Shown: positions 44,880 to 54,661 of the stretch, in pieces | Numbering within the stretch: position 1 is the stretch's first letter | Layout: every line of letters starts with the position of its first letter | Assembly (NCBI GenBank): GCA_013388855.1 | Contig: JACAEM010000009.1 | Coordinates: forward strand, 1-64,000 | Direction: 5' to 3' | DNA from: Chloroflexota bacterium | GTDB taxonomy: Bacteria > Chloroflexota > Anaerolineae > Anaerolineales > Villigracilaceae | Length of the DNA stretch: 64,000 bases | The notes under the pieces: model-generated | Told to the model about the DNA's origin: nothing | What the model saw: only the letters and a program-made list of their open reading frames with translations | Database searches by the model: none | Program-made: the position numbers and the translations under genes

Positions 44880-45890
44880 TCATTGAATCGTCAGCACTTT
44901 TGCGCCCCGGATTTTGCCTTGTTTGATTTCAGTCAGTGCTCGATTGGCATCCTTCAATTCATATTCTTGATACTCTGGCTTGATATTCGCTTCTGCCGCC
45001 AATTGTAAGAGTTCGCGCACATCCTGCCTCGTCACATTTGCCACACTCTTAATTTCCTTCTCCATCCATAATTGCGACGGATAATCCAATTTGAGGAATA
45101 CATCCTTGTCCGTATCCTCTTTACGGATCGCATTCACAACCAATCTGCCTCCTGCTCTCAGACGTTTCAACGCTTCACTGACCGGAGCCCAAGCTGGCGT
45201 CGTGTCAATGACCGCATCCAACCCCTCGAGCGGACTCTGCTCGAGGCCCCCTGCCCAATCCGCTCCCAGCGATAAAGCAAACTCCTGCTCAGACTTGTTC
45301 CGGCTGAACACAAAGACCTTCGTGCTCGGATATTTGTGCTTGACCATCTTCAACACCAAATGATTCGACCCACCGAACCCCATCAAACCCAGGTTCTGCC
45401 CATCTTGAATGTTGCTCAGTCGCAGTGATCGATATCCAATCGCCCCGGCACATAGCAACGGCGCAGCTTCCGAGTCCGCAAACGTATCAGGAATTGGGTA
45501 CACAAAATCACCGCAGACTTTCGTATACTCGGCATACCCGCCATTGACATCTCTTCCTGTAGCTTTGAACTCGCTGCATAAATTTTCGTTGCCCGTTAAA
45601 CAATGATGACACTTCCCGCAGGCAGACGCGATCCATGCCACACCGACTCGTTGACCTTTGTTCCCTCCCTCTTCAATTATTCCCACCACCTGATGTCCCA
45701 AAACCATCGGCAAACGGGAAGGCGGGGTTCGCCCCTCGATTTCGTCCAATTCTGTGTGGCAGACCCCGCATCGCGTGACGCGTATTAAGACTTCGCCTTC
45801 GTTGAGATTGAGTTCATCCATATCCTCATATGAAAGCGGAGTTGTATTTTGTTTGAGAGACGTGATCTCTCGCAGGAGCATGGCTTTCAT
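44880..45890 (-). CDS. Zinc-dependent alcohol dehydrogenase family protein
   Basis: The 336-residue protein is a medium-chain dehydrogenase. Catalytic zinc ligands are in CGVCHTELDE and GHQVVG; the structural zinc site is CGKCHHCLTGNENLC. The Rossmann domain shows GLMGFGGSNHLVLKM, where the usual GxGxxG is GFGGSNH. It should oxidise an alcohol with NAD(P). The 230 bases on the methyltransferase side hold no recognised gene. The gene is divergent from nothing on the same strand and appears monocistronic. Confidence 0.92.
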   Translation of the reverse strand: MKAMLLREITSLKQNTTPLSYEDMDELNLNEGEVLIRVTRCGVCHTELDEIEGRTPPSRLPMVLGHQVVGIIEEGGNKGQRVGVAWIASACGKCHHCLTGNENLCSEFKATGRDVNGGYAEYTKVCGDFVYPIPDTFADSEAAPLLCAGAIGYRSLRLSNIQDGQNLGLMGFGGSNHLVLKMVKHKYPSTKVFVFSRNKSEQEFALSLGADWAGGLEQSPLEGLDAVIDTTPAWAPVSEALKRLRAGGRLVVNAIRKEDTDKDVFLKLDYPSQLWMEKEIKSVANVTRQDVRELLQLAAEANIKPEYQEYELKDANRALTEIKQGKIRGAKVLTIQ

Positions 45891-45985
45891 GGTCTTTGTT
45901 TTAGTCTCCGATCAAACCGCCACGATATACCAACTCATATGCAACTTCCTGCTCACAACGGACTTATTAATTGCTACTTACTGAC

Positions 45986-46612
45986 CTATCCTGTCCCAAA
46001 CTGTCTATCCCCCGCATCACCCAGCCCAGGGACAATGTAGGCACGGTCGTTGAGGTGATCATCAATGGCGGCGATGTGAATATCGATATCGGGGTGCTGG
46101 TCCTGCATGGCTTTGATGCCTTCCGGCGCGGCGATGAGTCCGACGAATTTGATGCGCTTGGCGCCCCATTTCTTCAATACATCGGCAGTGGCAGTGGCCG
46201 ATCCGCCGGTGGCAAGCATCGGGTCCAGGATCAAACACACCGATACTCTCGGCTCCAAGGGGAGTTTGTTGTAATACTCCACCGGGCGCAGGGTGTGTTC
46301 ATCACGGTATAAACCGATATGCCAGACTTCGGCGCTGGGCATCAATTCCCAGAAACCTTCCACCAGCCCCAGCCCGGCGCGCAGGATGGGGACAAGACCG
46401 ATCTTCTCTTTTAGCTCTTGCCCAACCATGTGAGCAAGCGGGGTATCTAATTCACGAGGCATGGTTGCCAGATCGGCAGTCGCTTCGTAGGCAAGCAGCC
46501 CGGCAATTTCGCGCACAAGTTCTCGGAACTTCTTGGGTTCGGTTTTGATGTCTCTTAATCGGGAAAGTTTATGGGCAACGAGCGGGTGTTTTGACGCATA
46601 CACATTGGACAT
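45986..46612 (-). CDS. upp: Uracil phosphoribosyltransferase
   Basis: The 208-residue enzyme makes UMP from uracil and PRPP. Hallmarks are [14 protein letters not shown], the PRPP loop [19 protein letters not shown], and the C-terminal [18 protein letters not shown]-like sequence ([19 protein letters not shown]). GGAGG upstream of the ATG at 46612 fixes the start. Length is normal. It salvages uracil that the nucleoside phosphorylase at 62692 could release. Confidence 0.97.
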   Translation of the reverse strand: MSNVYASKHPLVAHKLSRLRDIKTEPKKFRELVREIAGLLAYEATADLATMPRELDTPLAHMVGQELKEKIGLVPILRAGLGLVEGFWELMPSAEVWHIGLYRDEHTLRPVEYYNKLPLEPRVSVCLILDPMLATGGSATATADVLKKWGAKRIKFVGLIAAPEGIKAMQDQHPDIDIHIAAIDDHLNDRAYIVPGLGDAGDRQFGTG

Positions 46613-46718
46613 GGTCGCCTCCAAAAATGGGTTACTTTATTATAGCCCGCAAGGTGATTTTTGACCCGTGACTTCCCCTGGCTTTTTTCGTACATTTAAA
46701 ATGAGCAAGGAGACCATC

Positions 46719-47609
46719 ATGAAACTTGAAGGTTTGCACATTCTGTTGACTTATCAGTGCAATTACGAGTGTGACCATTGCTTCGTATGGGGAAGTCCGC
46801 GCCAGACCGGGACGCTTACGCTGGGGCAGATCGAAGACATCCTGCGTCAGGCAAAGGATGCAGGTGTCACTTCCATTTACTTTGAAGGCGGGGAACCGTT
46901 TTTGTATTATGCAATTCTCAAAGCGGCGGTACACAAGGCGGCAGAGATGGGGTTTTCCATCGGCATTGTCTCGAATGCGTACTGGGCGACTTCTGTGGCG
47001 GATGCCGAAGAATGGCTGCGTCCGCTGGTGGGGCGGGTGAGCGACCTAGCCGTGAGCAGCGATTTGTATCACTGCGAGAAATGTTTGGGCGAGAATCCGC
47101 AGAATGCAATGGTCGCCGCCAAATGGTTGGGAATCCCCACGGGCGTCATTACGGTTGCTCAGCCGGAAGAGAAGTCAAAAGAGTCGTATGATCAACTGGC
47201 AGAGGAGAGCGCGGTCATGTATCGCGGTCGGGCGGCGGAAAAACTTTCCATAGCGGCGAGCAAATATCCCTGGGAAGGATTCGATTCCTGTCCGCACGAA
47301 GATCTCCGGGAGCCGGGGCGCGTCCATCTCGATCCATTGGGAAACGTCCACATCTGTCAGGGCATCGTCATCGGTAATCTGTTCGAGAAATCATTGAAGC
47401 AGATCTGTGAAGAATATGATGCGGATACCCACCCGATTTGCGGACCTTTGCTCTCAGGTGGACCTGCCGCCTTGGTGATGGAATATAACCTGCCGCACGC
47501 TTCTTCCTACGCCGACGCTTGTCATCTGTGTTACCGGGCGCGTGACAATCTAAGGTTGCGCTTCCCTAACCTGCTTGCGCCCAATCAAATGTATGGAGCG
47601 CTTGGATGA
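46719..47609 (+). CDS. Radical SAM protein
   Basis: The 296-residue protein has the cluster motif CNYECDHC (CxxxCxxC) near residue 14 and the GGEP SAM-binding motif in IYFEGGEPFLYY. The C-terminal part has additional Cys residues (CPHEDLR, ICQGIV, CHLCYRARDN), which may hold an auxiliary cluster, SPASM-like. The substrate is unknown. The start at 46719 has AAGGAG six bases before it; an upstream ATG is less well placed. It overlaps the next gene by four bases (ATGA). Confidence 0.9.
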   Translation: MKLEGLHILLTYQCNYECDHCFVWGSPRQTGTLTLGQIEDILRQAKDAGVTSIYFEGGEPFLYYAILKAAVHKAAEMGFSIGIVSNAYWATSVADAEEWLRPLVGRVSDLAVSSDLYHCEKCLGENPQNAMVAAKWLGIPTGVITVAQPEEKSKESYDQLAEESAVMYRGRAAEKLSIAASKYPWEGFDSCPHEDLREPGRVHLDPLGNVHICQGIVIGNLFEKSLKQICEEYDADTHPICGPLLSGGPAALVMEYNLPHASSYADACHLCYRARDNLRLRFPNLLAPNQMYGALG

Positions 47610-48025
47610 ACGGGAATGATTTCATGAGCTGGGTCTTGCGCTCACCATTTCATAGACTCTTGAGTAACGGCATGATGCTCATTACAGTGACCGGTCGCAA
47701 AACGGGAAAGAAATACACCACGCCGGTTGGATATTATGAAGAGGGCGGGTATCTTTGGGTTATCACCAGCCGTGACCGTACCTGGTGGAAAAATTTGCGC
47801 GATGGGGCAGAAGTGGACTTATTGTTGAGACGCAAGCCTGTGAAGGCATTCGCTGAGATTGACCTGGATGAGAAGGCTGTGGAGACGCGTATATACGAAT
47901 ATCTGCGCCATGTACCGCAGGCGGCGAAACCGATGAGGGTGCGCATGGAGGGCGAAGAACCCAACCCGCAAGATATCATCAACACCGCAAGACACAGATT
48001 ATTTGTCAGAATAAAAATCCCCTGA
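47606..48025 (+). CDS. Deazaflavin-dependent nitroreductase-like oxidoreductase
   Basis: The 139-residue protein matches the split-barrel DDN/F420-type family: MLITVTGRKTGKKYTTPVGY, YLWVITSRDRTWWKNLRDG. Such proteins bind F420 or heme/flavin and act on small molecules. It is translationally coupled to the radical SAM gene. Whether the host makes F420 is not shown here. A terminator follows the stop. Confidence 0.87.
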   Translation: MNGNDFMSWVLRSPFHRLLSNGMMLITVTGRKTGKKYTTPVGYYEEGGYLWVITSRDRTWWKNLRDGAEVDLLLRRKPVKAFAEIDLDEKAVETRIYEYLRHVPQAAKPMRVRMEGEEPNPQDIINTARHRLFVRIKIP

Positions 48026-48033
48026 ACCGACAG

Positions 48034-48067
48034 GCGCTCCGTATAATGACCGGAGCGCTTGCTTTTT
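48034..48067 (+). terminator. Rho-independent terminator
   Basis: GCGCTCCG (48034-48041) pairs with CGGAGCGC (48051-48058) and is followed by TTGCTTTTT. It ends the radical SAM operon. Confidence 0.88.
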
Positions 48068-48084
48068 GATCCTGTCAATCTGGA

Positions 48085-48750
48085 CTATTCGGCTTCGATG
48101 TTGGTGGAAAAGCCGATGGTCTCCTTTGCTCCGCGGAAAAAGAGACTGCGGAACATAACGGTTAATTCCTCGGGCGTGTAATGCATCCCTTCTTCGAGCC
48201 ACCAATCCACAGTGCTTAACAGCGCTCCACTGAAGTAGGCGGCAAAAAAATCGACAGGTACTTTGAACAGGATGGGAATCGGATCGGTAGCAAGCTTGGT
48301 TTCCACAAATTTGACGATGGCTTCCGTGCTGATCTTGCGGATGCGTTCGACATTTCGACTGGATTTCGAGCTTTTTAAGAGGATGTAATACAGGTCTGAA
48401 TGTTCCTTGATATGTTGAAAAACCATAAGGAGCGGGCGGGGGGAAACGCTTTTCTGTGCTTTGCTTTCCGAGAAGTCATCCATTGGAAACCAGGCAGAAA
48501 AGGGAATCTCTGAAAGGGTCAGCGCTCTTTCATTTGCCATCTCGCTGAACTCTTCCAATAACAGGTCTTCCTTATCTTTGTAGTGCAAATAGAAAGTGGC
48601 TCGACCCACATTGGCACGTTCTGTGATCTCCTCAATGGAAATGTCATCGTAGTTTTTCTGTTTGAGGAGTTCAAGCAGAGCGGTGCGTAATGCCAGACGT
48701 GTGCGCTGAATACGTCGGTCGATTTTGTTTTTTCTATCAGATTGGAGCAT
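48085..48750 (-). CDS. TetR family transcriptional regulator
   Basis: The 221-residue protein has the TetR DNA-binding domain at its N-terminus: TALLELLKQKNYDDISIEEITERANVGRATFYLHYKDKEDLL. The C-terminal domain looks like a ligand/dimer domain with DUF-type helices (TetR_C_33-like). I start at ATG 48750 with AAAAGG seven bases upstream, discarding a longer frame. It is divergent from the ABC export operon, and a symmetric operator-like site overlaps the region just after the operon -10 element, so it most likely represses that operon. Confidence 0.9.
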   Translation of the reverse strand: MLQSDRKNKIDRRIQRTRLALRTALLELLKQKNYDDISIEEITERANVGRATFYLHYKDKEDLLLEEFSEMANERALTLSEIPFSAWFPMDDFSESKAQKSVSPRPLLMVFQHIKEHSDLYYILLKSSKSSRNVERIRKISTEAIVKFVETKLATDPIPILFKVPVDFFAAYFSGALLSTVDWWLEEGMHYTPEELTVMFRSLFFRGAKETIGFSTNIEAE

Positions 48751-48772
48751 GATTAGACCTTTTCCTTTGCCA

Positions 48773-48800
48773 TTGACAAGGCATAATTCACAATTATAAT
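48773..48800 (+). promoter_or_regulatory. Sigma70-like promoter of ABC export operon
   Basis: TTGACA (48773-48778) and TATAAT (48795-48800) are 16 bases apart and drive transcription toward the GTG start at 48883. Confidence 0.85.
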
Positions 48801-48801
48801 G

Positions 48802-48827
48802 GACAATATACAATAATGTACATAGTC
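48802..48827. promoter_or_regulatory. Putative TetR operator
   Basis: GACAATATACA and TGTACATAGTC are inverted half-sites (9 of 11 positions symmetric) around a four-base centre. The site starts two bases after the -10 box, a location where binding would block initiation. Confidence 0.6.
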
Positions 48828-48882
48828 TATTATCATTAATAAATTTTAATCTTTCCATTGAAATAAAAAAATTGAGGAATTC

Positions 48883-49662
48883 GTGCCAGCCTCTCGTTTA
48901 GGTCAAAGCAAAAACAATCTTCAGGCCGGGTCACCACCCCTGATTGAACTACGCAATGTTGTGAAAGTCTATTCCACCGCAGCGGGCGATTTCAGCGCGC
49001 TCAAGGGGATCAACATGCAAATTGGTGCAGGTGAGTTTGTCGGCATTGTCGGTAAATCGGGCGCGGGAAAATCGACGCTTCTCAACATGATCACCGGTGT
49101 GGATACTCTCACCTCCGGCGAGGTGATTGTCAGATCCAATGGTTCGTCTGTATCCGTTCACAAAATGAGCGAAGATGAGATCGCCCTGTGGCGCGGAAAA
49201 ACATTGGGCGTCGTCTTCCAATCCTTCCAATTGCTGCCCATGCTCACGCTTGTCGAAAATATCACCCTGCCAATGGATTTGGTCGGTAATTTCAACCCCA
49301 GACAATCGCGTGAACGCGCGCTCGAATTATTACGCCTCGTAGAAATCGAAGAACACGCCGACAAACTTCCAGCGTTTATCTCAGGCGGGCAACAGCAACG
49401 CGTCGCCATCGCGCGCGCCCTGGCAAATGATCCGCCTGTCCTTGTGGCGGATGAGCCGACGGGCAGTCTCGATTCGGTCACCGCGGATCATATCTTCGAG
49501 GTGTTCGAACATCTTGTCACCGACCAGGGCAAGACCATTGTGATGGTGACTCACGACCAATCCTTGATGCCGCGTTTTTCGCGCGCGATGCGTATTGTGG
49601 ATGGAGAGTTGGATACCGCCTATGAGCCGGAGCCACAGTCCAGTGGGAGGCAGATGAAATGA
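48883..49662 (+). CDS. ABC transporter ATP-binding protein (MacB/LolD type)
   Basis: The 259-residue protein has Walker [11 protein letters not shown]-loop [11 protein letters not shown], signature [15 protein letters not shown] and Walker B followed by ADEPTGSLD. It initiates at GTG with GAGG five bases upstream. It overlaps the second ATPase gene by four bases. It carries a canonical signature, unlike its partner, so the two probably form an asymmetric heterodimer for the large FtsX permease that follows. Confidence 0.94.
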   Translation: MPASRLGQSKNNLQAGSPPLIELRNVVKVYSTAAGDFSALKGINMQIGAGEFVGIVGKSGAGKSTLLNMITGVDTLTSGEVIVRSNGSSVSVHKMSEDEIALWRGKTLGVVFQSFQLLPMLTLVENITLPMDLVGNFNPRQSRERALELLRLVEIEEHADKLPAFISGGQQQRVAIARALANDPPVLVADEPTGSLDSVTADHIFEVFEHLVTDQGKTIVMVTHDQSLMPRFSRAMRIVDGELDTAYEPEPQSSGRQMK

Positions 49663-50849
49663 AAACGCGTCAAACCAAGCGGAAGTCTGTTGCCGATATA
49701 CACGAAATGTCCACGCCCGACGCGATGATCGACATGCACGGGGTCGTCAAGAAGTTCAAGAACGCGGCGGGCGAATTCACCGTGCTCAAGGGTATCGACC
49801 TGACCATCAATCGGGGCGAGTTTGTTTCGATTGTGGGAAAATCCGGCAGTGGTAAATCCACATTGTTGAACATGATCACAGGCATCGACCATCCCACCGA
49901 GGGGCGCGTGGTTATTGGCGGCACTGATATTTACACCAACGTGACCGAAAGCCAGCGCTCAAAATGGCGCGGGCGGAACCTGGGGATTGTCTTTCAGTTC
50001 TTTCAACTACTGCCGATGCTTACTCTGCTAGAGAATGTGATGCTCTCAATGGATTATGCCGACATGTATGATTTCGATGAGCGCCCGGCGCGTGCCATGG
50101 AGATGCTTAAGCTGGTGGGCCTCGAAAAATTTGCGAATAAATTGCCCGCGCTTGTTTCAACCGGACAACAACAACTCGCCGCCATCGCTCGTGCCTTGGC
50201 ATGTGATCCGCCTTTGTTAGTCGCCGACGAACCGACCGGGAACCTTGACACAAAATCCGCAAACACGATCATCGATCTGTTCGAAAATCTGGCGCGCAGC
50301 GGTAAAACGGTATTAATGGTGACGCATGATCCTTCGCTGACATCTCGTACAACGCGTAACATCATCATTGCCGACGGCGAGTTGATTAATGAAACGATCG
50401 CCAAAGCTTTGCCATGGCTCAGGCATCGTCACATGATGGAGTTCACAAAATTGGCGGAGGAATGGGTGTATGAACCGAAAGCCACGATCATCTCGCGCGA
50501 CGAGCATGTGGAATATTTCTTTATGATTCGCAAGGGCGAGGTGGAAGTTGTTTTGCAGGATCGCAAACAGAATGAAACGGTCATTTCACGACTCAAGCCC
50601 GGCGAGTTTTTTGGGGATATTGAACTCATGCGCGGCGGCAAATCCATTGCAAATGTGCGCGCCGCAGCAGATGCACCAGTGGAACTGCTGACCATCAAAC
50701 GCGAAGATTTCAAACGAGTCATGGATCAATCTCCCCTTACTGCCGAAGCGGTGGGCAAGATCGTCCAACAGCGGCTGGATGAGCATCGTGCCGCGGATAG
50801 CCGCGCCAATCGTCCGTTTTTCTCCTTGTTCCGAAGGAAACAATCGTAA
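49659..50849 (+). CDS. ABC ATPase fused to C-terminal cyclic-nucleotide-binding domain
   Basis: The 396-residue protein has an ATPase (about 20-250) with Walker [10 protein letters not shown] and ADEPTGNLD, but its signature region reads [17 protein letters not shown] instead of LSGGQQQR, so this ATP site may be weak. A cNMP-type domain follows (residues 270-385: [33 protein letters not shown]). The usual cyclic-nucleotide Arg in the phosphate cassette is not evident, so the ligand may differ. It could gate export in response to a nucleotide or act as a docking module. It sits between the canonical ATPase and the permease. Confidence 0.92.
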   Translation: MKTRQTKRKSVADIHEMSTPDAMIDMHGVVKKFKNAAGEFTVLKGIDLTINRGEFVSIVGKSGSGKSTLLNMITGIDHPTEGRVVIGGTDIYTNVTESQRSKWRGRNLGIVFQFFQLLPMLTLLENVMLSMDYADMYDFDERPARAMEMLKLVGLEKFANKLPALVSTGQQQLAAIARALACDPPLLVADEPTGNLDTKSANTIIDLFENLARSGKTVLMVTHDPSLTSRTTRNIIIADGELINETIAKALPWLRHRHMMEFTKLAEEWVYEPKATIISRDEHVEYFFMIRKGEVEVVLQDRKQNETVISRLKPGEFFGDIELMRGGKSIANVRAAADAPVELLTIKREDFKRVMDQSPLTAEAVGKIVQQRLDEHRAADSRANRPFFSLFRRKQS

Positions 50850-50858
50850 ATCAAAAAT

Positions 50859-53288
50859 ATGAAACCTCGCTGGCGAAAAGTATTACACGACCTTATTGAC
50901 AATATCGGACGTACCCTGTTGGTGGTCTTTTCCATTGCGGTGGGTGTGTTTTCCATCGGCGTGATCGCGGGGGCATACCAGATCATCTCGAACGATATGA
51001 GCGTTTCCTACTCAGCGAACAACCCATCGAATATCGAATTCCGTATGACGAATTTTGATGAAAATGTGTTGACATCCATCCATAATCAGCGCGGTGTGAA
51101 AGATGCTGAAGGGCGACGCGTGTTCAATATGCGCGTCCGTGTACCCGGCACTGAAAAATGGACCACCCTGGATATGGTCGCTTTTGAGAGTTTTGAGAAA
51201 AATGCAATCAATCTGTTGACCCCCATCGAAGGCGCTGTGGAGCCTGGGAAACGTCAGGTGCTGTTGGAAAAGGGCGCGCTTGATCATCTGGATGTCGGTG
51301 TGGGCGGGCTCCTTGAGTTCCAATTGCCGGATGGCTCGACCAAGACCATGCCGGTTGCGGGTATTGTTCAGGATACTGCGGCGGGAGCGGCAGATTTTCT
51401 GGCGTCGCCGTTCGGATATATCACAATGGATACCCTGCAGTATATGGGACAGCCCAAATTGTACAATCGTGTCTACATAACCGTCGCCGACGATGGAGAT
51501 GACATTTTACATATCCGCGAAGTGGGTGGAGTGGTTAAGGACAAGCTGGAGAAGAGCGGCAATGTGATTCTGCGTACGCGCTTCTCGTTGACTCATGAGC
51601 ATCCACTGGCAAGTACAGTCAATGCCATTCTGGGTATCCTGCTGGCGTTGGGGATCTTGATCGTATTCCTTTCCAGTTCACTGATTGCCAACACATTGAA
51701 TGCGTTGCTCAATCAGCACTTACGGCATATCGGCGTCATCAAATTGGTGGGCGGGCAGCGCAAGCAGGTCTTCCGCATGTATATCACGCTCATTATGGCG
51801 TTTGGAGTCATCGCGCTTGCCATTGCTGTTCCTTTTGGTGGAATCGGCGCCTATGCCCTTGCAGAATTTATTGCTGTGAAATTGAATTTCAATCTGCTTG
51901 GATACCGTATTGTGCCGATGGCATTTTTCGTCCAGATTGCAGTAGGATTGTTTGTCCCATTGGTTGCCGGGCTTGCACCGGTCATTAATGGGTCGCGCAT
52001 CACGGTCCTGCGGGCTCTCAGCGGGGACCTGGCTGAGGAGAAGGTGCAGATCAAAGATGGTGAGAAGCGGCTTTCCTGGTTTGACTGGATGCAGGTCAAG
52101 GTGACGCATCTGCTGGCATTGCGCGGAATCCACATACCGCGTCCGTTCGTCATCTCGCTGAGAAACACGTTTAGAAGGAAGAGCCGACTGATGCTGACGT
52201 TGTTCACGCTCACGATGGGCGGGGCGATCTTCATCTCGGTTTTCAATGTGCGCGTCACGCTGCATGATTACATCAATCAGATCGGGAAATATTTCCGTGC
52301 GGATGTGACGCTCGATTTCGACCAACCCTATCGGCTGCGGGAAATCGAGAATGCTGTTATGAGCGTGGATGGCGTGACCCATGTGGAGGGGTGGCAATTC
52401 CTCAGCGGCGAATTGTTGGATGACCATGAGAATGTCATCGAAAATATCACGCTGTTGAGTCCGCCGGCGGATAGCACGCTGGTCCAGCCGATTTTGATCG
52501 AAGGACGCTGGATGCGTCCCGATGATGTGAGAAAAATGGCGGTCAGCGAAGGGTTGCGAAAGACGTATCCGGGATTGAAGGCTGGCGATTACATCAAGAT
52601 GCGGGTCGATGGGCGGGATGAAATCTGGCAGGTGATTGGACTTTTCAAATTCGTGGATCAGGAAGGATTGCTGGGATATACACCCTTCGAATATGTTTCG
52701 GAAATGAATAACCTGGCGAATCGTTCTTTTTCGTACAGGGTCGTAACTGAATCTCATGAGCGCGCCTATCAGGATGCGAAAGCCGAAGAATTGGATAAAT
52801 ATCTGCGTGACAAAGGGTTCAAGGTCCGCGTGGCTCAGGCGGGCAGCGCTTCGTTGGATACTGCCGTTGAAAGTCTGGACATCCTGGTTGTGTTCCTGCT
52901 CATCATGGCGATCCTGACCGCCATTGTGGGCTCGATGGGGCTGGCTGGCACAATGGGTATGAATGTGCTGGAGCGCACGCGCGAGATCGGTATTACCCGC
53001 GCCATCGGCGCGGACGACCGCGCCCGTATTCGTACCGTTATTGCGGAGGGGGTTGTAATCGGTTTGATCTCGTTCGCGTTGGCGATTGTCTTGTCGGTGC
53101 CGTTCACGTATGGACTCTCCTATATTGTCAGCAGCGCGGTATTTCAAACCCCCATCGCTGTGGTGTTCACCTATCTTGGATATGCCATCTGGCTGGGTCT
53201 TGTCCTGGCCCTGTCCACAGTGGCGAGTATTTTGCCCGCGCGGAATGCGGCGCGGCTCACGATCCGTGAGGTGTTGGCGTACGAATAA
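50859..53288 (+). CDS. Large FtsX-like ABC permease (double module)
   Basis: The 809-residue permease has an N-terminal helix (about 19-45), an extracytoplasmic domain, three helices (260-370), a second helix-domain unit starting near 430 (LMLTLFTLTMGGAIFISVFN), another extracytoplasmic domain and final helices ending EVLAYE. The central GVIKLVGGQRKQVFRM and [21 protein letters not shown] regions are the two FtsX cores. So one chain equals two MacB-like units, matching the two different ATPases encoded before it. The substrate is unknown. Confidence 0.93.
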   Translation: MKPRWRKVLHDLIDNIGRTLLVVFSIAVGVFSIGVIAGAYQIISNDMSVSYSANNPSNIEFRMTNFDENVLTSIHNQRGVKDAEGRRVFNMRVRVPGTEKWTTLDMVAFESFEKNAINLLTPIEGAVEPGKRQVLLEKGALDHLDVGVGGLLEFQLPDGSTKTMPVAGIVQDTAAGAADFLASPFGYITMDTLQYMGQPKLYNRVYITVADDGDDILHIREVGGVVKDKLEKSGNVILRTRFSLTHEHPLASTVNAILGILLALGILIVFLSSSLIANTLNALLNQHLRHIGVIKLVGGQRKQVFRMYITLIMAFGVIALAIAVPFGGIGAYALAEFIAVKLNFNLLGYRIVPMAFFVQIAVGLFVPLVAGLAPVINGSRITVLRALSGDLAEEKVQIKDGEKRLSWFDWMQVKVTHLLALRGIHIPRPFVISLRNTFRRKSRLMLTLFTLTMGGAIFISVFNVRVTLHDYINQIGKYFRADVTLDFDQPYRLREIENAVMSVDGVTHVEGWQFLSGELLDDHENVIENITLLSPPADSTLVQPILIEGRWMRPDDVRKMAVSEGLRKTYPGLKAGDYIKMRVDGRDEIWQVIGLFKFVDQEGLLGYTPFEYVSEMNNLANRSFSYRVVTESHERAYQDAKAEELDKYLRDKGFKVRVAQAGSASLDTAVESLDILVVFLLIMAILTAIVGSMGLAGTMGMNVLERTREIGITRAIGADDRARIRTVIAEGVVIGLISFALAIVLSVPFTYGLSYIVSSAVFQTPIAVVFTYLGYAIWLGLVLALSTVASILPARNAARLTIREVLAYE

Positions 53289-53298
53289 ATTTTCCTTA

Positions 53299-53346
53299 CC
53301 CTGTCCTTTGGACACCCTCTCCCAGCCGGAGAGGGCGGGGAGTGAG
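53299..53346. repeat. Palindromic repeat B, intergenic copy
   Basis: It has the same core as the element inside elp3 (GGACACCCTCTCCC and its near-complement). It lies between the permease stop and the adaptor gene. Confidence 0.8.
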
Positions 53347-53363
53347 GATCGAAAGAGGAAACA

Positions 53364-54527
53364 ATGAAAAAAACAACAAATACCCTGCTCGTAATCATCA
53401 TTCTTATCCTGGCGCTGACAGCTTGCGCCAATCAACAACCGGAAACACAGGAACCCGAACCGACCGTTGTTCCGTCGAATGCCGTGGTGGCGGAGGGAAA
53501 TCTCAAGCCTGTGCAGGCGGTTAACCTGTCTTTTCAGGCGCGCGGGATGGTGGAATCCGTTGATGTGAAGATCGGCGATCGTGTGAGCAAAGGCGATGTA
53601 CTTGCCCGGCTAGCGAACGCCAGCCAGGCGGAGGCGCAGCTTGCCGCCGCTCGCCTGGAATTGGTCAACGCGCAACAGGCGCTCGACACTCTCCTCCGCA
53701 CGGGACCGGCGAACCTTGCCGCGGCATGGGACGCCTATATGCGGGCACAGGAGGTCCGGGCGGAGGCCGAACGCGACTGGGAAAACCTGAATCTCGATGA
53801 CATCGAAGACAATATCGAAGACGACAAGGCGGATGTGGAAGACCGCGCCGAGGACTTGAAGGATGCGCAGGAGGAGTTCGATAAGTACAAGGACCTCGAC
53901 GAAGATAATTCCAAGCGCAAGAATGCCGAGGATGATCTCGAGAACGCGCAGGAGGATTACAACGAAGCCATCCGCAAACTGGAGGAGGATACGCGCGAAC
54001 GCGACGCCGTCCGTGCCGCGCTGGATGCCGCGCTCGCCGCAGAAGCCGAGGCCAGGTACCAATACGAACTCTCCGCCGAGGGAGCGAACAAAGACCAGCT
54101 CGAATTGGCGCAGGCTCGTTTGGCGAACGCCCAGGCCCAGGTCGCTTCGGCTGAGTCGAATTTGTCCAACTACATTCTCACCGCGCCGTTTGACGGCGTC
54201 GTGCTGGATGTCGCCATTCATATCGGCGAACAGGTTGGGGCGGAGTCCCGAGCCGTGAGCGTCGCCGACACGTCCTCCTGGATTGTCGAGACCACCGACA
54301 TCACCGAACTGGAAGTCGTCGATGTGGCGGTCGGTCAGAAGGTCACATTCACTGCCGATGCGCTGAGCGATGTCACGATGGACGGCGTCGTCGCCGAAAT
54401 CAGCCAGTCGTCGTTTACGCAGGGCGGCGATGTCATCTACACCGTCCGCATCCGGGCGGAAGAGGTCGACCCGCGCATCAAATGGGGCATGACCGTCGAA
54501 GTGACGTTTGAGCCGCTCGATTCGTAG
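53364..54527 (+). CDS. HlyD-family adaptor, lipoprotein
   Basis: The 387-residue protein has a lipoprotein signal ending LTAC, a split lipoyl domain (LSFQARGMVESVDVKIGDRV and LTAPFDGVVLDVAIHIGEQV), and a very long acidic coiled coil (about residues 135-245, rich in ED and K repeats). A beta-barrel domain follows. It should link the permease to an exterior component, as in MacA. It is the last gene of the ABC operon before the riboswitch array. Confidence 0.92.
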   Translation: MKKTTNTLLVIIILILALTACANQQPETQEPEPTVVPSNAVVAEGNLKPVQAVNLSFQARGMVESVDVKIGDRVSKGDVLARLANASQAEAQLAAARLELVNAQQALDTLLRTGPANLAAAWDAYMRAQEVRAEAERDWENLNLDDIEDNIEDDKADVEDRAEDLKDAQEEFDKYKDLDEDNSKRKNAEDDLENAQEDYNEAIRKLEEDTRERDAVRAALDAALAAEAEARYQYELSAEGANKDQLELAQARLANAQAQVASAESNLSNYILTAPFDGVVLDVAIHIGEQVGAESRAVSVADTSSWIVETTDITELEVVDVAVGQKVTFTADALSDVTMDGVVAEISQSSFTQGGDVIYTVRIRAEEVDPRIKWGMTVEVTFEPLDS

Positions 54528-54540
54528 AACATTTGTTGGC

Positions 54541-54569
54541 TTGAAATCGGATTTTGAAAGCGCGATAAT
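54541..54569 (+). promoter_or_regulatory. Promoter ahead of c-di-GMP riboswitch array
   Basis: TTGAAA (54541-54546) and GATAAT (54564-54569) are 17 bases apart. Transcription would begin just before the first aptamer. Confidence 0.6.
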
Positions 54570-54578
54570 ACAATTGCT

Positions 54579-54661
54579 CCGATAAAAGGCAAAATCACGC
54601 GAAAGTGTGACGACGCAAAGCCTTGGGTCTAAAGCTGAACTGAGCCATGATTGCCAGGCTG
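54579..54661 (+). ncRNA. c-di-GMP-I (GEMM) riboswitch aptamer 1
   Basis: The unit reads GGCAAA, then a GAAA-capped stem TCACGC/GTGTGA, then ACGCAAAGCC, GGGTCTAAAG and GCCAGGCTGCCGA. These match the GEMM-I consensus in order and spacing (83 nt). It is the first of three. Confidence 0.88.

Noticed and set aside
51720-53438. 572-codon open frame opposite the FtsX permease
   Set aside because: It mirrors the permease gene. His/Gln/Arg-rich translation without any domain is typical of antisense shadow frames.
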